DNA of 64,000 nucleotides from Actinosynnema sp042752395 (GCF_042752395.1 NZ_JBHYXZ010000002.1:62001-126000); one strand, 5' to 3'. Positions 11,855-21,044 are shown, counted from the first letter of the stretch. Notes: generated by a model not told the origin, from the letters alone. Program-made: numbers and translations.

Positions 11855-12286
11855 ATGCATGTTCACCGGTTGACCGCCGAGGATCACGGGTTGCTCGACG
11901 TCGCGGTGCGCAGGTTCCGCGACGTCGTGGTCGAGGATCACGCCTCGTTCTTGGAGGATCCCGCGACGGTCGTGTTCGTGGCGCTGGAGGACGACGAGGT
12001 GGTCGGGTGGGTGTGGGGCTGCCGGCAGCGCCACGTCTGCGGTTACTCGCAGGTGCAGTTGTACGAGATCGGCGTCGCCGAGCAGGCGCGGAGGCGTGGG
12101 GTGGGGCGCGCGCTGCTGACGGCGTTCCGCGAGCACGCCGTTCGAGCGGGCGCCCGGAAGATGTGGCTGTTCACCGACGAGGACAACCACGCCGCGAAGG
12201 CGCTGTACGAGGCTGCCGGCGGGCGACCGTCGCCGCACGCCGATGCGGGTTACTGGTGGGTGTTCGACGGCGACGAGGCCCGCTGA
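11855..12286 (+). CDS. GNAT-family N-acetyltransferase
   Basis: A protein of about 143 residues with the acetyl-CoA binding motif QARRRGVGRALL and the preceding strand LYEIGVAE. The pattern KMWLFTDEDNHAAKALYEAAGG resembles AAC(3)-I-type and related GNATs. The substrate is unknown. I chose ATG 11855 (MHVHRLTAED) over the in-frame ATG 11801 because the GNAT fold begins there. It appears to be monocistronic, with no SigC-type promoter upstream. Confidence 0.75.
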   Translation: MHVHRLTAEDHGLLDVAVRRFRDVVVEDHASFLEDPATVVFVALEDDEVVGWVWGCRQRHVCGYSQVQLYEIGVAEQARRRGVGRALLTAFREHAVRAGARKMWLFTDEDNHAAKALYEAAGGRPSPHADAGYWWVFDGDEAR

Positions 12287-12351
12287 CCCGGGCAGCGCGT
12301 CGGACCGGAAACGGGACGACACCCCATCGGAGATGCTGCCAGCATGTCCCG

Positions 12352-13074
12352 ATGCGCGTGCACACCGCCTACGAAGGCGCTCTCGGCGACCACTTCGCCC
12401 ACCGTGCCACCGACAGCCCCTACAACGCTTACACGGACCGGCCGGCCGTGCTCGCCCTCGCCGGGGATGTCACCGGGTTGCGGGTCCTCGACGCCGGGTG
12501 CGGCGCGGGGCACTACATCACCGAGTTGCGGGCGCGGGGAGCAGCCGAGGTGGTCGGTGTCGACGGCAGCGCGACGCTGCTCGGGCACGCCCGCGAGCGC
12601 ATCGCGGGCGATCCCGCGGTGCGGCTGCACCGGCACGACCTGGAGGAGCCGCTGACCTTCCTGGCCGACAGCTCGTTCGACGTCGTGGTGATGGCCTTGG
12701 TGCACCACCACGTCGAGGCCCGGCGGCAACTGCTGGCCGAGATGCACCGCGTCCTGCGGCCGGGCGGTGTCCTGGTGCTGTCCACCACGCACCCGATCGC
12801 CGACTGGACGTGGCACGGCGGGTCCTACTTCGACGAGGAGCGCGTCGAGGCGACGGTAGGCGACGGCCTCACCATCAACTACCGCCGCATGACGTTGCAG
12901 ACGTTCCTGAACGAGCTGCTCGACGCCGGTTTCGCGTTGGAGCGCGTCGCGGAACCCCGGGCCGCCGAGGAGGCCCGTCGCGTCGACGAGCGGCGGTACC
13001 TCAAGACCCAGCGGACGCCGTTCTTCCTCGCCGTGAGGATGAGGAAGGATCCGGGCACGCTGGCTACCAGGTGA
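12352..13074 (+). CDS. Class I SAM-dependent methyltransferase
   Basis: A 240-residue Rossmann-fold methyltransferase. Motif I is VLDAGCGAGHYITEL, the acidic residue that binds the ribose is in VVGVDGS, and the post-motif is VLRPGGVLVLSTTHP. It resembles UbiE/type-11 methyltransferases. The substrate is unknown. Its 3' end overlaps the convergent P450 gene by 11 bp. No SigC-type promoter was seen upstream, so its membership of the metallophore cluster is uncertain. Confidence 0.8.
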   Translation: MRVHTAYEGALGDHFAHRATDSPYNAYTDRPAVLALAGDVTGLRVLDAGCGAGHYITELRARGAAEVVGVDGSATLLGHARERIAGDPAVRLHRHDLEEPLTFLADSSFDVVVMALVHHHVEARRQLLAEMHRVLRPGGVLVLSTTHPIADWTWHGGSYFDEERVEATVGDGLTINYRRMTLQTFLNELLDAGFALERVAEPRAAEEARRVDERRYLKTQRTPFFLAVRMRKDPGTLATR

Positions 13075-14263
13075 CGGGGAGCCGGTCCAGGCCACGTGCC
13101 ATCCGGCCCTGCCGCCAGGACAGTTCGTCCGCCGTGACGGCGAGCCGCAGGGTCGGGAAGCGGCGCAGTAGGGAGCCGATGGCCACGCGCAGCTCGGCCT
13201 TGGCCAACTGTGCGGCGACGCAATAGTGCAAGCCGTAGCCGAACGCCAAGTGCGGGTTCGGTTTGCGGGTGACGTCGAGTTCGTCGGGGCGCTCGAAGAC
13301 GCGCTCGTCGCGGTTGGCGGCATCGGGATGGACCATGATGGCGTCACCGGCGCGGACGAGCACGCCGCCCAGTTCGACGTCCTCCAGGGCGATGCGGGTG
13401 AAGCCGGCCGAGGTGACCAGGGGGTTGAAGCGCAGCAGTTCGTCGACGGCCCGGTCGATCAGCGCGGGGTCGGCGCGCAGCGCGGCCAGCTGATCGGGGT
13501 GGGTGAGCAGGGCGTGGATGCCGTTGCCGAGTTCGCTGGTCGTGGTTTCCAAACCTGCGTAGAGCAGGGTCACGCCCAGCACGACCAGTTCGTCCTCGCT
13601 GAGCCGGTCGGCGGTGTCACGCGCTTCGACCAGGGCGCCGAGCAGGTCGTCGGTCGGTGTGTGGCGGCGGGCGGCGACCAGGCCGGCCACGTAGTCCTTC
13701 AGCCTGGCGAACGCGTCGTGGATCTCCTCGCTGGTGAACGCGGTGGTGGCCAGGGCGACGTCGATCCAGCCGGCGAACTCCTCGCGGTCGGCCACCGGCA
13801 CGCCCAGCATCTGGCAGATCACCGCCACGGGCACCGGCACGGCGAAGCCGGCGATCAGGTCGGCGGGCGGTCCCTGTTCCTCGATCCGGTCGAGCAGTTC
13901 GTCGGTGACGCGTTGGGCGTGTTCGGCCAGGTGCTGGATCCGGCGGGGGCTGAAGGCGGCGGCGACCAGGCGGCGCAGGCGGGTGTGCTCGGGCGGGTCG
14001 ACGGTGTGCAGGGTGGCGTCGGTGTGCCTGCGAGGTGAGGCTCGGGGCACGTCGCGGTCCAGCAGCGCGGCCCGGCTGAACCTCGGGTCGCTGAGCACCG
14101 TGCGGACGTCGGCGTGCCGCACGGCCAGCCAGGCGTCGCCGCCGTAGGGCAGGGATACACGGCTGAGCGGTTCGTGGTCGCGCAGGTGGGCGTACTCCGG
14201 CTCCAGCTCCAGGCCGGTCGGCTCGCGAAACGGGTAGGCGCGGGCTGCCTGCGTGGGTCGCAT
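13064..14263 (-). CDS. Cytochrome P450
   Basis: A 399-residue soluble bacterial P450 monooxygenase. The I-helix oxygen-activation motif is AGLETTTSE, the ExxR is in DELLRFNPL, and the heme-thiolate loop is FGYGLHYCVAAQLAKAELR. ATG 14263 is preferred over an in-frame TTG at 14275 because GGGGGA lies 4 bases ahead. SigC-type promoter P2 lies about 40 bp upstream, back to back with P3 of the methyltransferase gene. That makes it a likely tailoring enzyme of the SigC-controlled pathway. The substrate is unknown. Confidence 0.92.
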   Translation of the reverse strand: MRPTQAARAYPFREPTGLELEPEYAHLRDHEPLSRVSLPYGGDAWLAVRHADVRTVLSDPRFSRAALLDRDVPRASPRRHTDATLHTVDPPEHTRLRRLVAAAFSPRRIQHLAEHAQRVTDELLDRIEEQGPPADLIAGFAVPVPVAVICQMLGVPVADREEFAGWIDVALATTAFTSEEIHDAFARLKDYVAGLVAARRHTPTDDLLGALVEARDTADRLSEDELVVLGVTLLYAGLETTTSELGNGIHALLTHPDQLAALRADPALIDRAVDELLRFNPLVTSAGFTRIALEDVELGGVLVRAGDAIMVHPDAANRDERVFERPDELDVTRKPNPHLAFGYGLHYCVAAQLAKAELRVAIGSLLRRFPTLRLAVTADELSWRQGRMARGLDRLPVTW

Positions 14264-14301
14264 CGGGTCCCCCAACCTCGAAGTCCGGCTGTCACCACCA
14301 C

Positions 14302-14330
14302 AGGTCGGCCGGGAGTGCCAGGGAGTTCCC
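14302..14330 (-). promoter_or_regulatory. SigC-type promoter P2 (P450)
   Basis: GGGAACT, 16-bp spacer, CGACCT, ending 38 bp before the P450 ATG. It is divergent from P3, with the two -35 elements about 30 bp apart. Confidence 0.75.
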
Positions 14331-14358
14331 GCGAAGTCGATCGGAGCTCATCTGCGGC

Positions 14359-14387
14359 GGGAACCGGCGGGCACCGCCAGACGACCA
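14359..14387 (+). promoter_or_regulatory. SigC-type promoter P3 (methyltransferase)
   Basis: GGGAACC, 16-bp spacer, CGACCATAGG, ending 45 bp before the methyltransferase ATG at 14433. Confidence 0.75.
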
Positions 14388-14432
14388 TAGGACTGAAGCG
14401 ATTCCACACGAGGACGACGTGGCTGGAGCGGC

Positions 14433-15170
14433 ATGGACTGGTACGAGGACGACGATCTCTGGGTGGGCTTCGCCGAGGTGATGTTCCCACCGCGCCGGGC
14501 GGCGGAGGCGGAACGCCTGGTGACCACCTCGCCGCTGCTCAAGGTCGCGGCGGGTGACCGGGTACTGGACCTGGCCTGCGGGCCGGGCACGCACGTCGTG
14601 CCGCTGGCCCGGCACGGGGCGGTGGTCACCGGGGTGGATCTAAGCGAGGCGATGCTCACGCGGGCCCGCGTGGCGTGCGAGCAGGCGGAAGTCACAGCGC
14701 GGTTGGTGCGTGCGGACATGCGCGAGCACGTCGAACCGGGCGCCTACGACCTGGTGGTCAACATGTACACGTCGTTCGGCTACTTCACCGAGCCCGGCGA
14801 GAACCTAGCCGTGCTGCGCAACGCCCACGCCAGCCTCGCCCCCGGCGGTCGGTTGCTGGTCGACGTGCTGGGCAAGGAGGTGTTCGCCGGGTGGGTCGGT
14901 CGACCGCAGGCGGTGGACGTCGGTGGCGGCACGGTGTTCATGCGTGACACGGTCCTGGACGACTGGACGCGGGTGCGCAGCGACTGGACGTGGGTGCGCG
15001 GGGACGAGGTGCGGCGCACGTCGCTGTACTCCACCCTCTACAGCGCCGCCGAGCTGCGGGCGCTGTTCGAGCAGGCCGGGTTCACCAACGTGGAGTGCTT
15101 CGGCGATTTCGACGCCTCTCCCTACGACAACCACGCCCGCAGGCTGATCGTGCGGGGCACCCGCGCTTGA
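14433..15170 (+). CDS. SAM-dependent methyltransferase of the SigC regulon
   Basis: A 245-residue class I methyltransferase. Motif I is VLDLACGPGTHVVPLA, then VTGVDLSEAML and the post-motif LAPGGRLLVDVLGKE. GGAG lies 6 bases before the ATG, and promoter P3 is about 60 bp upstream. It is divergent from the P450, so both may modify the same product. The gene is intact up to its stop at 15168-15170; sequence quality collapses directly after it. Confidence 0.85.
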   Translation: MDWYEDDDLWVGFAEVMFPPRRAAEAERLVTTSPLLKVAAGDRVLDLACGPGTHVVPLARHGAVVTGVDLSEAMLTRARVACEQAEVTARLVRADMREHVEPGAYDLVVNMYTSFGYFTEPGENLAVLRNAHASLAPGGRLLVDVLGKEVFAGWVGRPQAVDVGGGTVFMRDTVLDDWTRVRSDWTWVRGDEVRRTSLYSTLYSAAELRALFEQAGFTNVECFGDFDASPYDNHARRLIVRGTRA

Positions 15171-15175
15171 GACGC

Positions 15176-15410
15176 CGCCCCGGGGGGGGCGGGCCCCCGC
15201 GGCCCCCCCCTCCCCCCCCCCCGGGGGCCGCCGGCGACCAGCGGGGCCTGGGCCCCGGGGACCCCGCGCGGGGGGCTGCCCATGGNNNNNNNNNNTCCGC
15301 CCCCCCCCCCCCACCCACACCCCCGCGGCGGGGGGGGGCGGGCGGCCCCCCCGAGGTCCCCCCCCCGCGCGGGCGGCGCCGCGCCCCGCCCCCCCCCCCC
15401 CCCGGACACC
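15176..15410. other. False gap with homopolymer noise
   Basis: The bases around ten Ns are mostly C or G runs. Left of the Ns, CCGGCGACCAGCGGGGCC (15231 onward) is a corrupted copy of CCGGCGAAGCAGGTGCCC (15421 onward), an offset of 190 bp. The true spacing between the methyltransferase stop and the binding-protein stop is therefore only about 50 bp, probably a GC-rich terminator hairpin that stalled sequencing. Confidence 0.75.
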
Positions 15411-16628
15411 TCAGGAGGCGCCGGCGAAGCAGGTGCCCTTGGCGCCGGGGAACAGGTCCGGTGCGAGTCCGATGGCGAAGTCGCGGATGAGCACGTCGAC
15501 GTCGAGGTAGGTCTTGGCGCGGCACTCCTCGAAGTTCTCGTCCACACCGGCGATGAAGGCGTTCTCCCTGAAGGGCCTGAACTGGTTGGTGCGCGGGTCG
15601 GCGGTGAGGGCGGCTCGGGTCATCTTCATGGGGTCGTAGACGATGAAGAAGTCCGCTTCGGCGGCGGTGCCCACGGCCTTCTCGAAGTCGTAGGGCCGGC
15701 CGTTGGGGGCGGGGTTGTCGGGTGCGAAGACGTTGTCCACCCCGAGCTGGGTGAGCAGGCGGCCGACGAGGGTTTCGGCGCCGTGGCCGTGCATGAACTC
15801 GCAACCGCGCTCGGGAGCGACGCAGAGGTAGCCCACCTTGCGGTTGTCGATCTTGCCCGAGACGGTGGAGACGACCTGCTCGTACTTGCTCTTGATGGTG
15901 TCGAACTCGGTGTTGGCGGCGGCTTCGGCGTTGTAGAACGCGGCCACCATCTTGATCCACTCGGCGGAGGCCAGGGCGTGGCGCTCCAGCCGGTTGGACA
16001 CGCTGACCCCGGGCATCCCGGCGGCGCGGGCGTTGCTGATGTCGTCGAAGCCCTTGCCGAACCCGGACATGAGGATGACCTGGTTCTTCAGGCCCAGCAC
16101 GGCTTCCTTGTCCAAGTCGGTGTACTCCCCGATCGACATGGGCCTGCCGGCGGCTTCGGCGACGCCGCCGTACCACTTGTCCTTCTCGGCGTTGCCCAGC
16201 AGCTGGCCGCTCAGGCCGGTGATCGTCTTGTTCTTGCCCAACCGGTCGACCATGGCCAGCGCATTGAAGGAGGTCACGGAGACGTTGGTGACCGGCACTT
16301 GGACCATCAGCGCGCCTTCCAGGTCGCCGGTGGCCTCGGGTTGGGGGGTGCCGCACTGGTAGAGGACGTACTTGAGCTCGGGGCCGTCGGAGTTCTCGGT
16401 GTCGGTGAGCGTGATGGTCTTGTAGGAGTTGTGGTAGCTGATCTTCCACAGCTCGGATTCGGTGACGGTGGCCTTATCCGGGAAGTAGTCCCGGCCCTCG
16501 GCGTAGTCGGTGACGCAGTCCCCCGCGCCTGCCTGGCCGCCCGACGCGTCAGGGCTCGATCCTCCGCAGCCGGCCAGGGCGAGGGGCAGCGCGAGCAGCG
16601 CGACGGCCGAGCGGATGAGTGTGTTCAC
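15411..16628 (-). CDS. ABC transporter substrate-binding lipoprotein (system 1)
   Basis: A 405-residue secreted lipoprotein. It has a signal peptide with lipobox LALAGC (Cys 21), then the periplasmic-binding fold of the metallophore/B12 type. Features include YVLYQCGTPQPE, a His-rich stretch FMHGHGAE and a Cys-containing C-terminus. It should deliver a metal complex to the permease and ATPase encoded immediately upstream on the same strand, which are read from promoter P4. The ligand is unknown. No N-terminal truncation is seen despite the nearby assembly artefact. Confidence 0.85.
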   Translation of the reverse strand: MNTLIRSAVALLALPLALAGCGGSSPDASGGQAGAGDCVTDYAEGRDYFPDKATVTESELWKISYHNSYKTITLTDTENSDGPELKYVLYQCGTPQPEATGDLEGALMVQVPVTNVSVTSFNALAMVDRLGKNKTITGLSGQLLGNAEKDKWYGGVAEAAGRPMSIGEYTDLDKEAVLGLKNQVILMSGFGKGFDDISNARAAGMPGVSVSNRLERHALASAEWIKMVAAFYNAEAAANTEFDTIKSKYEQVVSTVSGKIDNRKVGYLCVAPERGCEFMHGHGAETLVGRLLTQLGVDNVFAPDNPAPNGRPYDFEKAVGTAAEADFFIVYDPMKMTRAALTADPRTNQFRPFRENAFIAGVDENFEECRAKTYLDVDVLIRDFAIGLAPDLFPGAKGTCFAGAS

Positions 16629-16680
16629 GGTGCTGCTCTCCTGCGGGTGCGTGGTGGGGTCGGGCGGTGGGAGCGGGTGT

Positions 16681-17727
16681 TCACCCGGTCCGGGCGTTTT
16701 CGGGCAGTGGCGCGGTGCGGCCGCGCAGGTGGGTGACCAGGGAGTCGAAGCCGACGCCCTGCGCGCCGTTGACGGTCCAGCGGCACGGTGTGCCGTGCTC
16801 GATGCTCAGGACGTGGCCGCACGGGTCGGCGACCGGTTCCCACCCGGCGCGGCGCACGGCGTGCTCCGCCCACTGCCGCAGCCTCCCGTCGGCGACGACC
16901 TGGACGGTGGCGCCGGGTTCGGTGTCGTCGGCGACGACGATGGTGGCCGCGGCGTCGTCGAAGGACATGTTCTCGCCGGTGAAGGTGCGGGTGACCGCAT
17001 CGCCGTAGGCGAGGTCCTCGGGTGCGCCCGCGGTCACCGTGCCGTCGCCGCCGACGAGCCACACCTGGTCGGCGCGGCGCAGCGCGAACCCGAGGTCGTG
17101 GGTGGACAGCACGATCGCCGCGCCGGTGGTCGCGGCGAGCCGGGTCAGCATCGCCGCGAACTCGATGCGCCGCGCCACGTCCAGGAACGCGGTGGGCTCG
17201 TCCAGCACCAGCACCGCCGGCTCCTGCGCCAGGGCGCGGGCCACCATCACCCGCTGCCGCTCGCCGTCCGACAGGTCGGTCAGCGGGCGGTCACGCAGGT
17301 CGGCCACCCCGGCGTCGACCAACGCCCGGTCCACCGCAGCGCGGTCGCGGTCCTTCTCCCGGCCGATCCACGACCGGTAGGGCATCCGCCCCAGCGCCAC
17401 CACCGCCTCGACGCTCATCTGCCCCACGTCGACCGGTTCGGTCAGCGTGACCGCCAGCCGCCGGGCACGCTGCCGGGGCGACAGGGTCGCGAGGTCGCGG
17501 CCGTCGAGCAGGACGTGGCCCGCCAGCGGCGGCTGCGCGCCCACCAGGGTGCGCAGCAGGGTGGACTTGCCCGCGCCGTTGGGGCCGATCAGCGCGATCA
17601 GCTCGCCGGGCCGGGCCGCGAGGTGCACGTCGCGCAGCACGGTGACCTCCGGGTGCCGGCGCCGCCGCCGGTAGCCCGCGCTCACCGCCACCGCCTGCAG
17701 GGCTGGCCGGGGGTTCTCGGTCGTCAC
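16681..17727 (-). CDS. ABC transporter ATP-binding protein (system 1), with C-terminal extension
   Basis: A 348-residue FecE/FhuC-like ATPase. Walker A is GPNGAGKST, the signature is LSDGERQRV, Walker B is VLVLDEPTAFLD and the switch is STHDLG. About 90 residues follow the usual end of the domain, with motifs such as ENMSFDD and EHGTPCRW. I do not recognise this extension, and it is longer than typical siderophore ATPases. GTG 17727 overlaps the permease stop by 4 bp. It is part of the permease-ATPase-binding protein operon. Confidence 0.88.
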   Translation of the reverse strand: MTTENPRPALQAVAVSAGYRRRRRHPEVTVLRDVHLAARPGELIALIGPNGAGKSTLLRTLVGAQPPLAGHVLLDGRDLATLSPRQRARRLAVTLTEPVDVGQMSVEAVVALGRMPYRSWIGREKDRDRAAVDRALVDAGVADLRDRPLTDLSDGERQRVMVARALAQEPAVLVLDEPTAFLDVARRIEFAAMLTRLAATTGAAIVLSTHDLGFALRRADQVWLVGGDGTVTAGAPEDLAYGDAVTRTFTGENMSFDDAAATIVVADDTEPGATVQVVADGRLRQWAEHAVRRAGWEPVADPCGHVLSIEHGTPCRWTVNGAQGVGFDSLVTHLRGRTAPLPENARTG

Positions 17728-18830
17728 GCCTGCCTCCTCGCCCGGCCGGACAGCAGCACCCACAGGATCACCGGCGCGCCGACGAACGCGGTCACCGAGT
17801 TCAACGGCAGCGAGGTCCGGGTCAGACCGTTGCCGCCCGCGACGTACTCGGCGACCAGCACGATCACCGCGCCGATCAGGGCGCTGGCGGGCAGCACCAG
17901 CCGGTGGTCGGCGGTGCGCAGCAGGCCCCGGGCCAGGTGGGGTGCCGCCAGGCCGACGAACCCGATCGCCCCGCAGTAGGCCGTGGTGATGCCCGAGAGC
18001 ACCGCGACGCTCGCCAGCGACAGGAAGTGCACCCGCCGGACGTTGATCCCCAGGCTGCCCGCGTACCGGTCACCGAGCAGGAGGGCGTTGAGCGGCTGGG
18101 CCAGGAACACCGACAGCACCAGCACCACCGCGCACGACACCGCGATGACCTGCAACTCGTTCCAGGTCACGTTGCGCACCGACCCGCGGGTGAACGTCGC
18201 CAGCGCCTGCAACCGGTCCGGGTCGGTGTAGTAGACCAGCATGTCCACCACCGCCCCGGCCAGGTAGCCCAGCATCACTCCCACGACCAGCACCACGACC
18301 GGGTCGCCGACGCGGCGGGCGATGCCCAGCGCGATCAGCAGCACCCCGGCGGCCCCGGCCACGGCCGCGCCGGTCACCCCCAGCTGGCTGACCACGCCGA
18401 GCCCCGACAGCCAACCCACGCCGCTGGTGCCCAGGATGACCACCGAGGCGCCCAGGATCGCGCCGGAGCTGACGCCGAGCACGAACGGGTCGGCCAGCGG
18501 GTTGCGGAACAACGTCTGCATCTGGGCACCGCCCACCGCCAGCGCGGCCCCGGCCAGCAGCCCGGCCACCACCTTCGGCAGCCTCGCGTCCAGCACGATC
18601 GTGCGGCTGACCTCGGACTCGGCGTCCTGGCCGGTCAGGACGCGCAGCACCGCCCCGATCGGGATGGCGATCGAGCCCTGCGCGATCAGCACCACCACCG
18701 CGCCCAGCAACAGCAGGACCAGCAGCCCGAACAACCCCGCCACGTACCCGGCCCGCCCACGTGCCCCGGTCCCGCGCGGCGGTGCGACGACCTCGACCTC
18801 GTCCTCGACCCCCGTGCCACTACCTGACAC
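17724..18830 (-). CDS. ABC transporter permease, FecCD/BtuC family (system 1)
   Basis: A 368-residue multi-span permease of the metallophore/B12 import family. Signature stretches are RLPKVVAGLLAGAALAVGGAQ, RNPLADPFVLGVSSGA and GAIGFVGLAAPHLARGL. A single permease gene implies a homodimer. The GTG at 18830 is the best in-frame start near the promoter P4 transcript start, though a short upstream alternative cannot be excluded. It is the first gene of the operon with the ATPase and the binding protein. Confidence 0.88.
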   Translation of the reverse strand: MSGSGTGVEDEVEVVAPPRGTGARGRAGYVAGLFGLLVLLLLGAVVVLIAQGSIAIPIGAVLRVLTGQDAESEVSRTIVLDARLPKVVAGLLAGAALAVGGAQMQTLFRNPLADPFVLGVSSGAILGASVVILGTSGVGWLSGLGVVSQLGVTGAAVAGAAGVLLIALGIARRVGDPVVVLVVGVMLGYLAGAVVDMLVYYTDPDRLQALATFTRGSVRNVTWNELQVIAVSCAVVLVLSVFLAQPLNALLLGDRYAGSLGINVRRVHFLSLASVAVLSGITTAYCGAIGFVGLAAPHLARGLLRTADHRLVLPASALIGAVIVLVAEYVAGGNGLTRTSLPLNSVTAFVGAPVILWVLLSGRARRQA

Positions 18831-18884
18831 CGCGCACCCTGTTCCTCCCGCTCCGGGCCGCTGTCGAACCGGCCACCACCGTAG

Positions 18885-18913
18885 AAGTCGTGCCGCACCG
18901 CCATCCGGTTCCC
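18885..18913 (-). promoter_or_regulatory. SigC-type promoter P4 (ABC system 1)
   Basis: GGGAACC, 16-bp spacer, CGACTT, ending 54 bp before the permease GTG. It is divergent from P5. Confidence 0.75.
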
Positions 18914-18957
18914 GAGGATCGGGGAAACACATAGGCGGTGACGATTCCGCACGAGCC

Positions 18958-18986
18958 GGGAACTTAGTGGGTCGGCCGGCCGACCT
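18958..18986 (+). promoter_or_regulatory. SigC-type promoter P5 (methyltransferase)
   Basis: GGGAACT, 16-bp spacer, CGACCTGGTGG, about 80 bp before the methyltransferase ATG at 19065. Confidence 0.7.
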
Positions 18987-19064
18987 GGTGGACGTGCCGT
19001 GGCCGCCGAACGCTGCCCGCACCACGCGCCCGGCCGCCGGAACCGGCCCTCTGGAGGAGACCTC

Positions 19065-19823
19065 ATGCACAGCTTCGGACCGGAGACCTACGGCGAGCTC
19101 AACGCCGACGTCTACGACGAGTGGCACGCCGCCCACGACCCCACCGACGCGGTGCGCGGCCTGGCCGAACTGGTCGAGGAAGGACCGTCCGGGCCGGTGT
19201 TCGAACTCGCGGTGGGCACCGGGCGGGTGACGATCCCGCTGGCCGAGGCGGGCGTCGACGTGCGGGGCGTGGACGCCTCCGAGGCGATGGTGGCGCGGAT
19301 GCGGGCCAAGCCCGGCGGTGACCGCATCCCCGTCGTGATCGGCGACATGGCCGACGTCGACGACGGCACCGACGACCTGTTCGCCATGGTGTTCGTGGTG
19401 TTCTCCACCTTCTTCTTCCTCCAGGACCAGGAAGAACAGGTGCGCTGCTTCGCCAACGCCGCCAAGCGCCTGCTGCCCGGCGGCCGATTCGTCCTGGAGT
19501 GCCCGATGCCCGACGTCGCCCGCTATCAGCGCAACCAGACCTTGGAGACCCACCAGGTGGGCTTGGACCGGGTGCGGCTGGCAGCGGTCCGTCATGACCC
19601 GGTCGAACAGCGCTTTGAGGGACACCACGTGCTGATCACCGAGCACGGGATCAAGCTGGCGCCGGCGTTCATGCGCTACGCCTGGCCGACGGAACTCGAC
19701 CTCATGGCACGCCTGGCCGGGCTGCGGCGCGTGCACCGATGGGGAGGTTGGCGCCGTGAGCCGTTCCGCGCCGAGGGCAACTACGTCACCGTCTACGAGA
19801 AGCCGGCTACTCCGGCTTCGTAA
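19065..19823 (+). CDS. SAM-dependent methyltransferase of the SigC regulon
   Basis: A 252-residue class I methyltransferase. Motif I is VFELAVGTGRVTIPLAE, the acidic loop is VRGVDASEAM and the post-motif is LLPGGRFVLECPMPD. The ATG follows CTGGAGGAGACCTC. It sits between the divergent ABC importer operon and the convergent MFS exporter gene and has its own SigC-type promoter (P5). It is a likely tailoring enzyme of the metallophore pathway. The substrate is unknown. Confidence 0.85.
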   Translation: MHSFGPETYGELNADVYDEWHAAHDPTDAVRGLAELVEEGPSGPVFELAVGTGRVTIPLAEAGVDVRGVDASEAMVARMRAKPGGDRIPVVIGDMADVDDGTDDLFAMVFVVFSTFFFLQDQEEQVRCFANAAKRLLPGGRFVLECPMPDVARYQRNQTLETHQVGLDRVRLAAVRHDPVEQRFEGHHVLITEHGIKLAPAFMRYAWPTELDLMARLAGLRRVHRWGGWRREPFRAEGNYVTVYEKPATPAS

Positions 19824-19844
19824 TCCCGTAGGCCCGTCGGCGGG

Positions 19845-21044
19845 TCACCCCCTCCCGGCCGCCCTGCGGGCCACCACCAGCACCAGCGGCGGCAGCAGCA
19901 GGCACTGCGCGGCCACCGCCAACCAGAACCCCGACAGCAGCCCCGCCTCCTCGAACAGCCCGTACACCGCGCCACCGACCACCCCGCTGAGCAGGGAACC
20001 CACCCCGACCGCCAGCCGCTGCTGCCCGAAGGTCACCGTGGCCGACCGCCGCGACCCCGCCAACGCCTCCAGGTCGTTCTTGAGGAACAACACCGCGGTA
20101 CCCACCGCCATCACCGCGACGCCCATGGCGAGACCGGCCACCCCTCCGCTGGCGAAGGCCGCCATGCCCGCGGCCATGCAGCAGAAGCCGACCGCCATGG
20201 CCACCGGGTAGCCGACGCGACCGACCCGTCGCGCCACCAGCGGCTGCACCGCCACCAACCCGAGCGAGTACCCCGCCATGACCACCCCGTAGGCCGTCGT
20301 GTGCACCCGTCCCTCCGCGAAGGTCGACAGGTATTGGTAGAACTGCATGTAGAGGTAGTGGGTCAGCACGGTCACCGCGAACGGGATCCCGGCCAGACCT
20401 CGCAGCACCCTGCGGAACGGCTCGACGTCGGGCCTGGAATCGGTCGTCCGTTCCGGGCGCAGGAAGAAGTGCGCCACCGCCAGCACGGCGTAGAGCACCG
20501 TGGTCATCGCGAAGAGCCGACCCGGCTGGTCCAGGAACAACGCCCCGACCACCGGCCCGAGCGCGATGCCCAGGTTGCCCGCCGCGTTGCCTGACGACAG
20601 CACCCGCGGACGCTGCTCCTCGGTCGCCGAGTGCACCAGGTAGCCCCGGTAGGCGGGCGAGTAAAGCGCCCCGGCACCACAGCTCAGGAACAGCGCGAGC
20701 ACCGTCAACCCGGGTTCCTCCGCCCCGACCAGGTAGGTCAGGGCAGCCAGCCCGTAGACGAACGTGGCCAGCAGCAGGCAGCGCTTGAGCCCGATCCGCT
20801 CGGCGAACGCGGCCGTGAGCGGCGCACTGGCGAACTGCACCAACGTAGCCGCCCCGAGCACCACCCCGACCTGCGCCATCCCGACTCCCAGTCGATCGCG
20901 CAGCAGCACGGCCAGGTACGGGTAGACCGCGAAGGTACCGACGTTGACCAGGCACCCGCCCACCAGCAACGCCACCTGCGCTCCCGTGAGACCGGCCATC
21001 CCACTTCCCGGGAAACGCCTTCGGGTTCCCGCACTGGAGGACAT
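19845..21044 (-). CDS. MFS exporter, candidate metallophore exporter
   Basis: A protein of about 399 residues with 12 hydrophobic segments and MFS features (VYPYLAVLLRDRLGVGMAQVG, YSPAYRGYLVHSAT). Its position opposite the PLP/ATP-grasp biosynthetic genes, with back-to-back promoters P6 and P7, makes export of the pathway product the best guess. The start is uncertain: in-frame ATGs lie at 21056, 21044 and 20999 and none has a strong ribosome site. I chose 21044 because it leaves a short cytoplasmic tail before the first membrane segment. Confidence 0.82.
   Translation of the reverse strand: MSSSAGTRRRFPGSGMAGLTGAQVALLVGGCLVNVGTFAVYPYLAVLLRDRLGVGMAQVGVVLGAATLVQFASAPLTAAFAERIGLKRCLLLATFVYGLAALTYLVGAEEPGLTVLALFLSCGAGALYSPAYRGYLVHSATEEQRPRVLSSGNAAGNLGIALGPVVGALFLDQPGRLFAMTTVLYAVLAVAHFFLRPERTTDSRPDVEPFRRVLRGLAGIPFAVTVLTHYLYMQFYQYLSTFAEGRVHTTAYGVVMAGYSLGLVAVQPLVARRVGRVGYPVAMAVGFCCMAAGMAAFASGGVAGLAMGVAVMAVGTAVLFLKNDLEALAGSRRSATVTFGQQRLAVGVGSLLSGVVGGAVYGLFEEAGLLSGFWLAVAAQCLLLPPLVLVVARRAAGRG

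Noticed and set aside
15176..15410. Giant GC-only repeat or G-quadruplex region
   Set aside because: The homopolymer runs surround an N spacer and one side is a corrupted copy of the downstream gene end.
21018..21036. GGGAACC on the minus strand near the MFS start as a second exporter promoter
   Set aside because: The -10 position reads GAAGTG rather than CGAC, and P6 upstream fits better.
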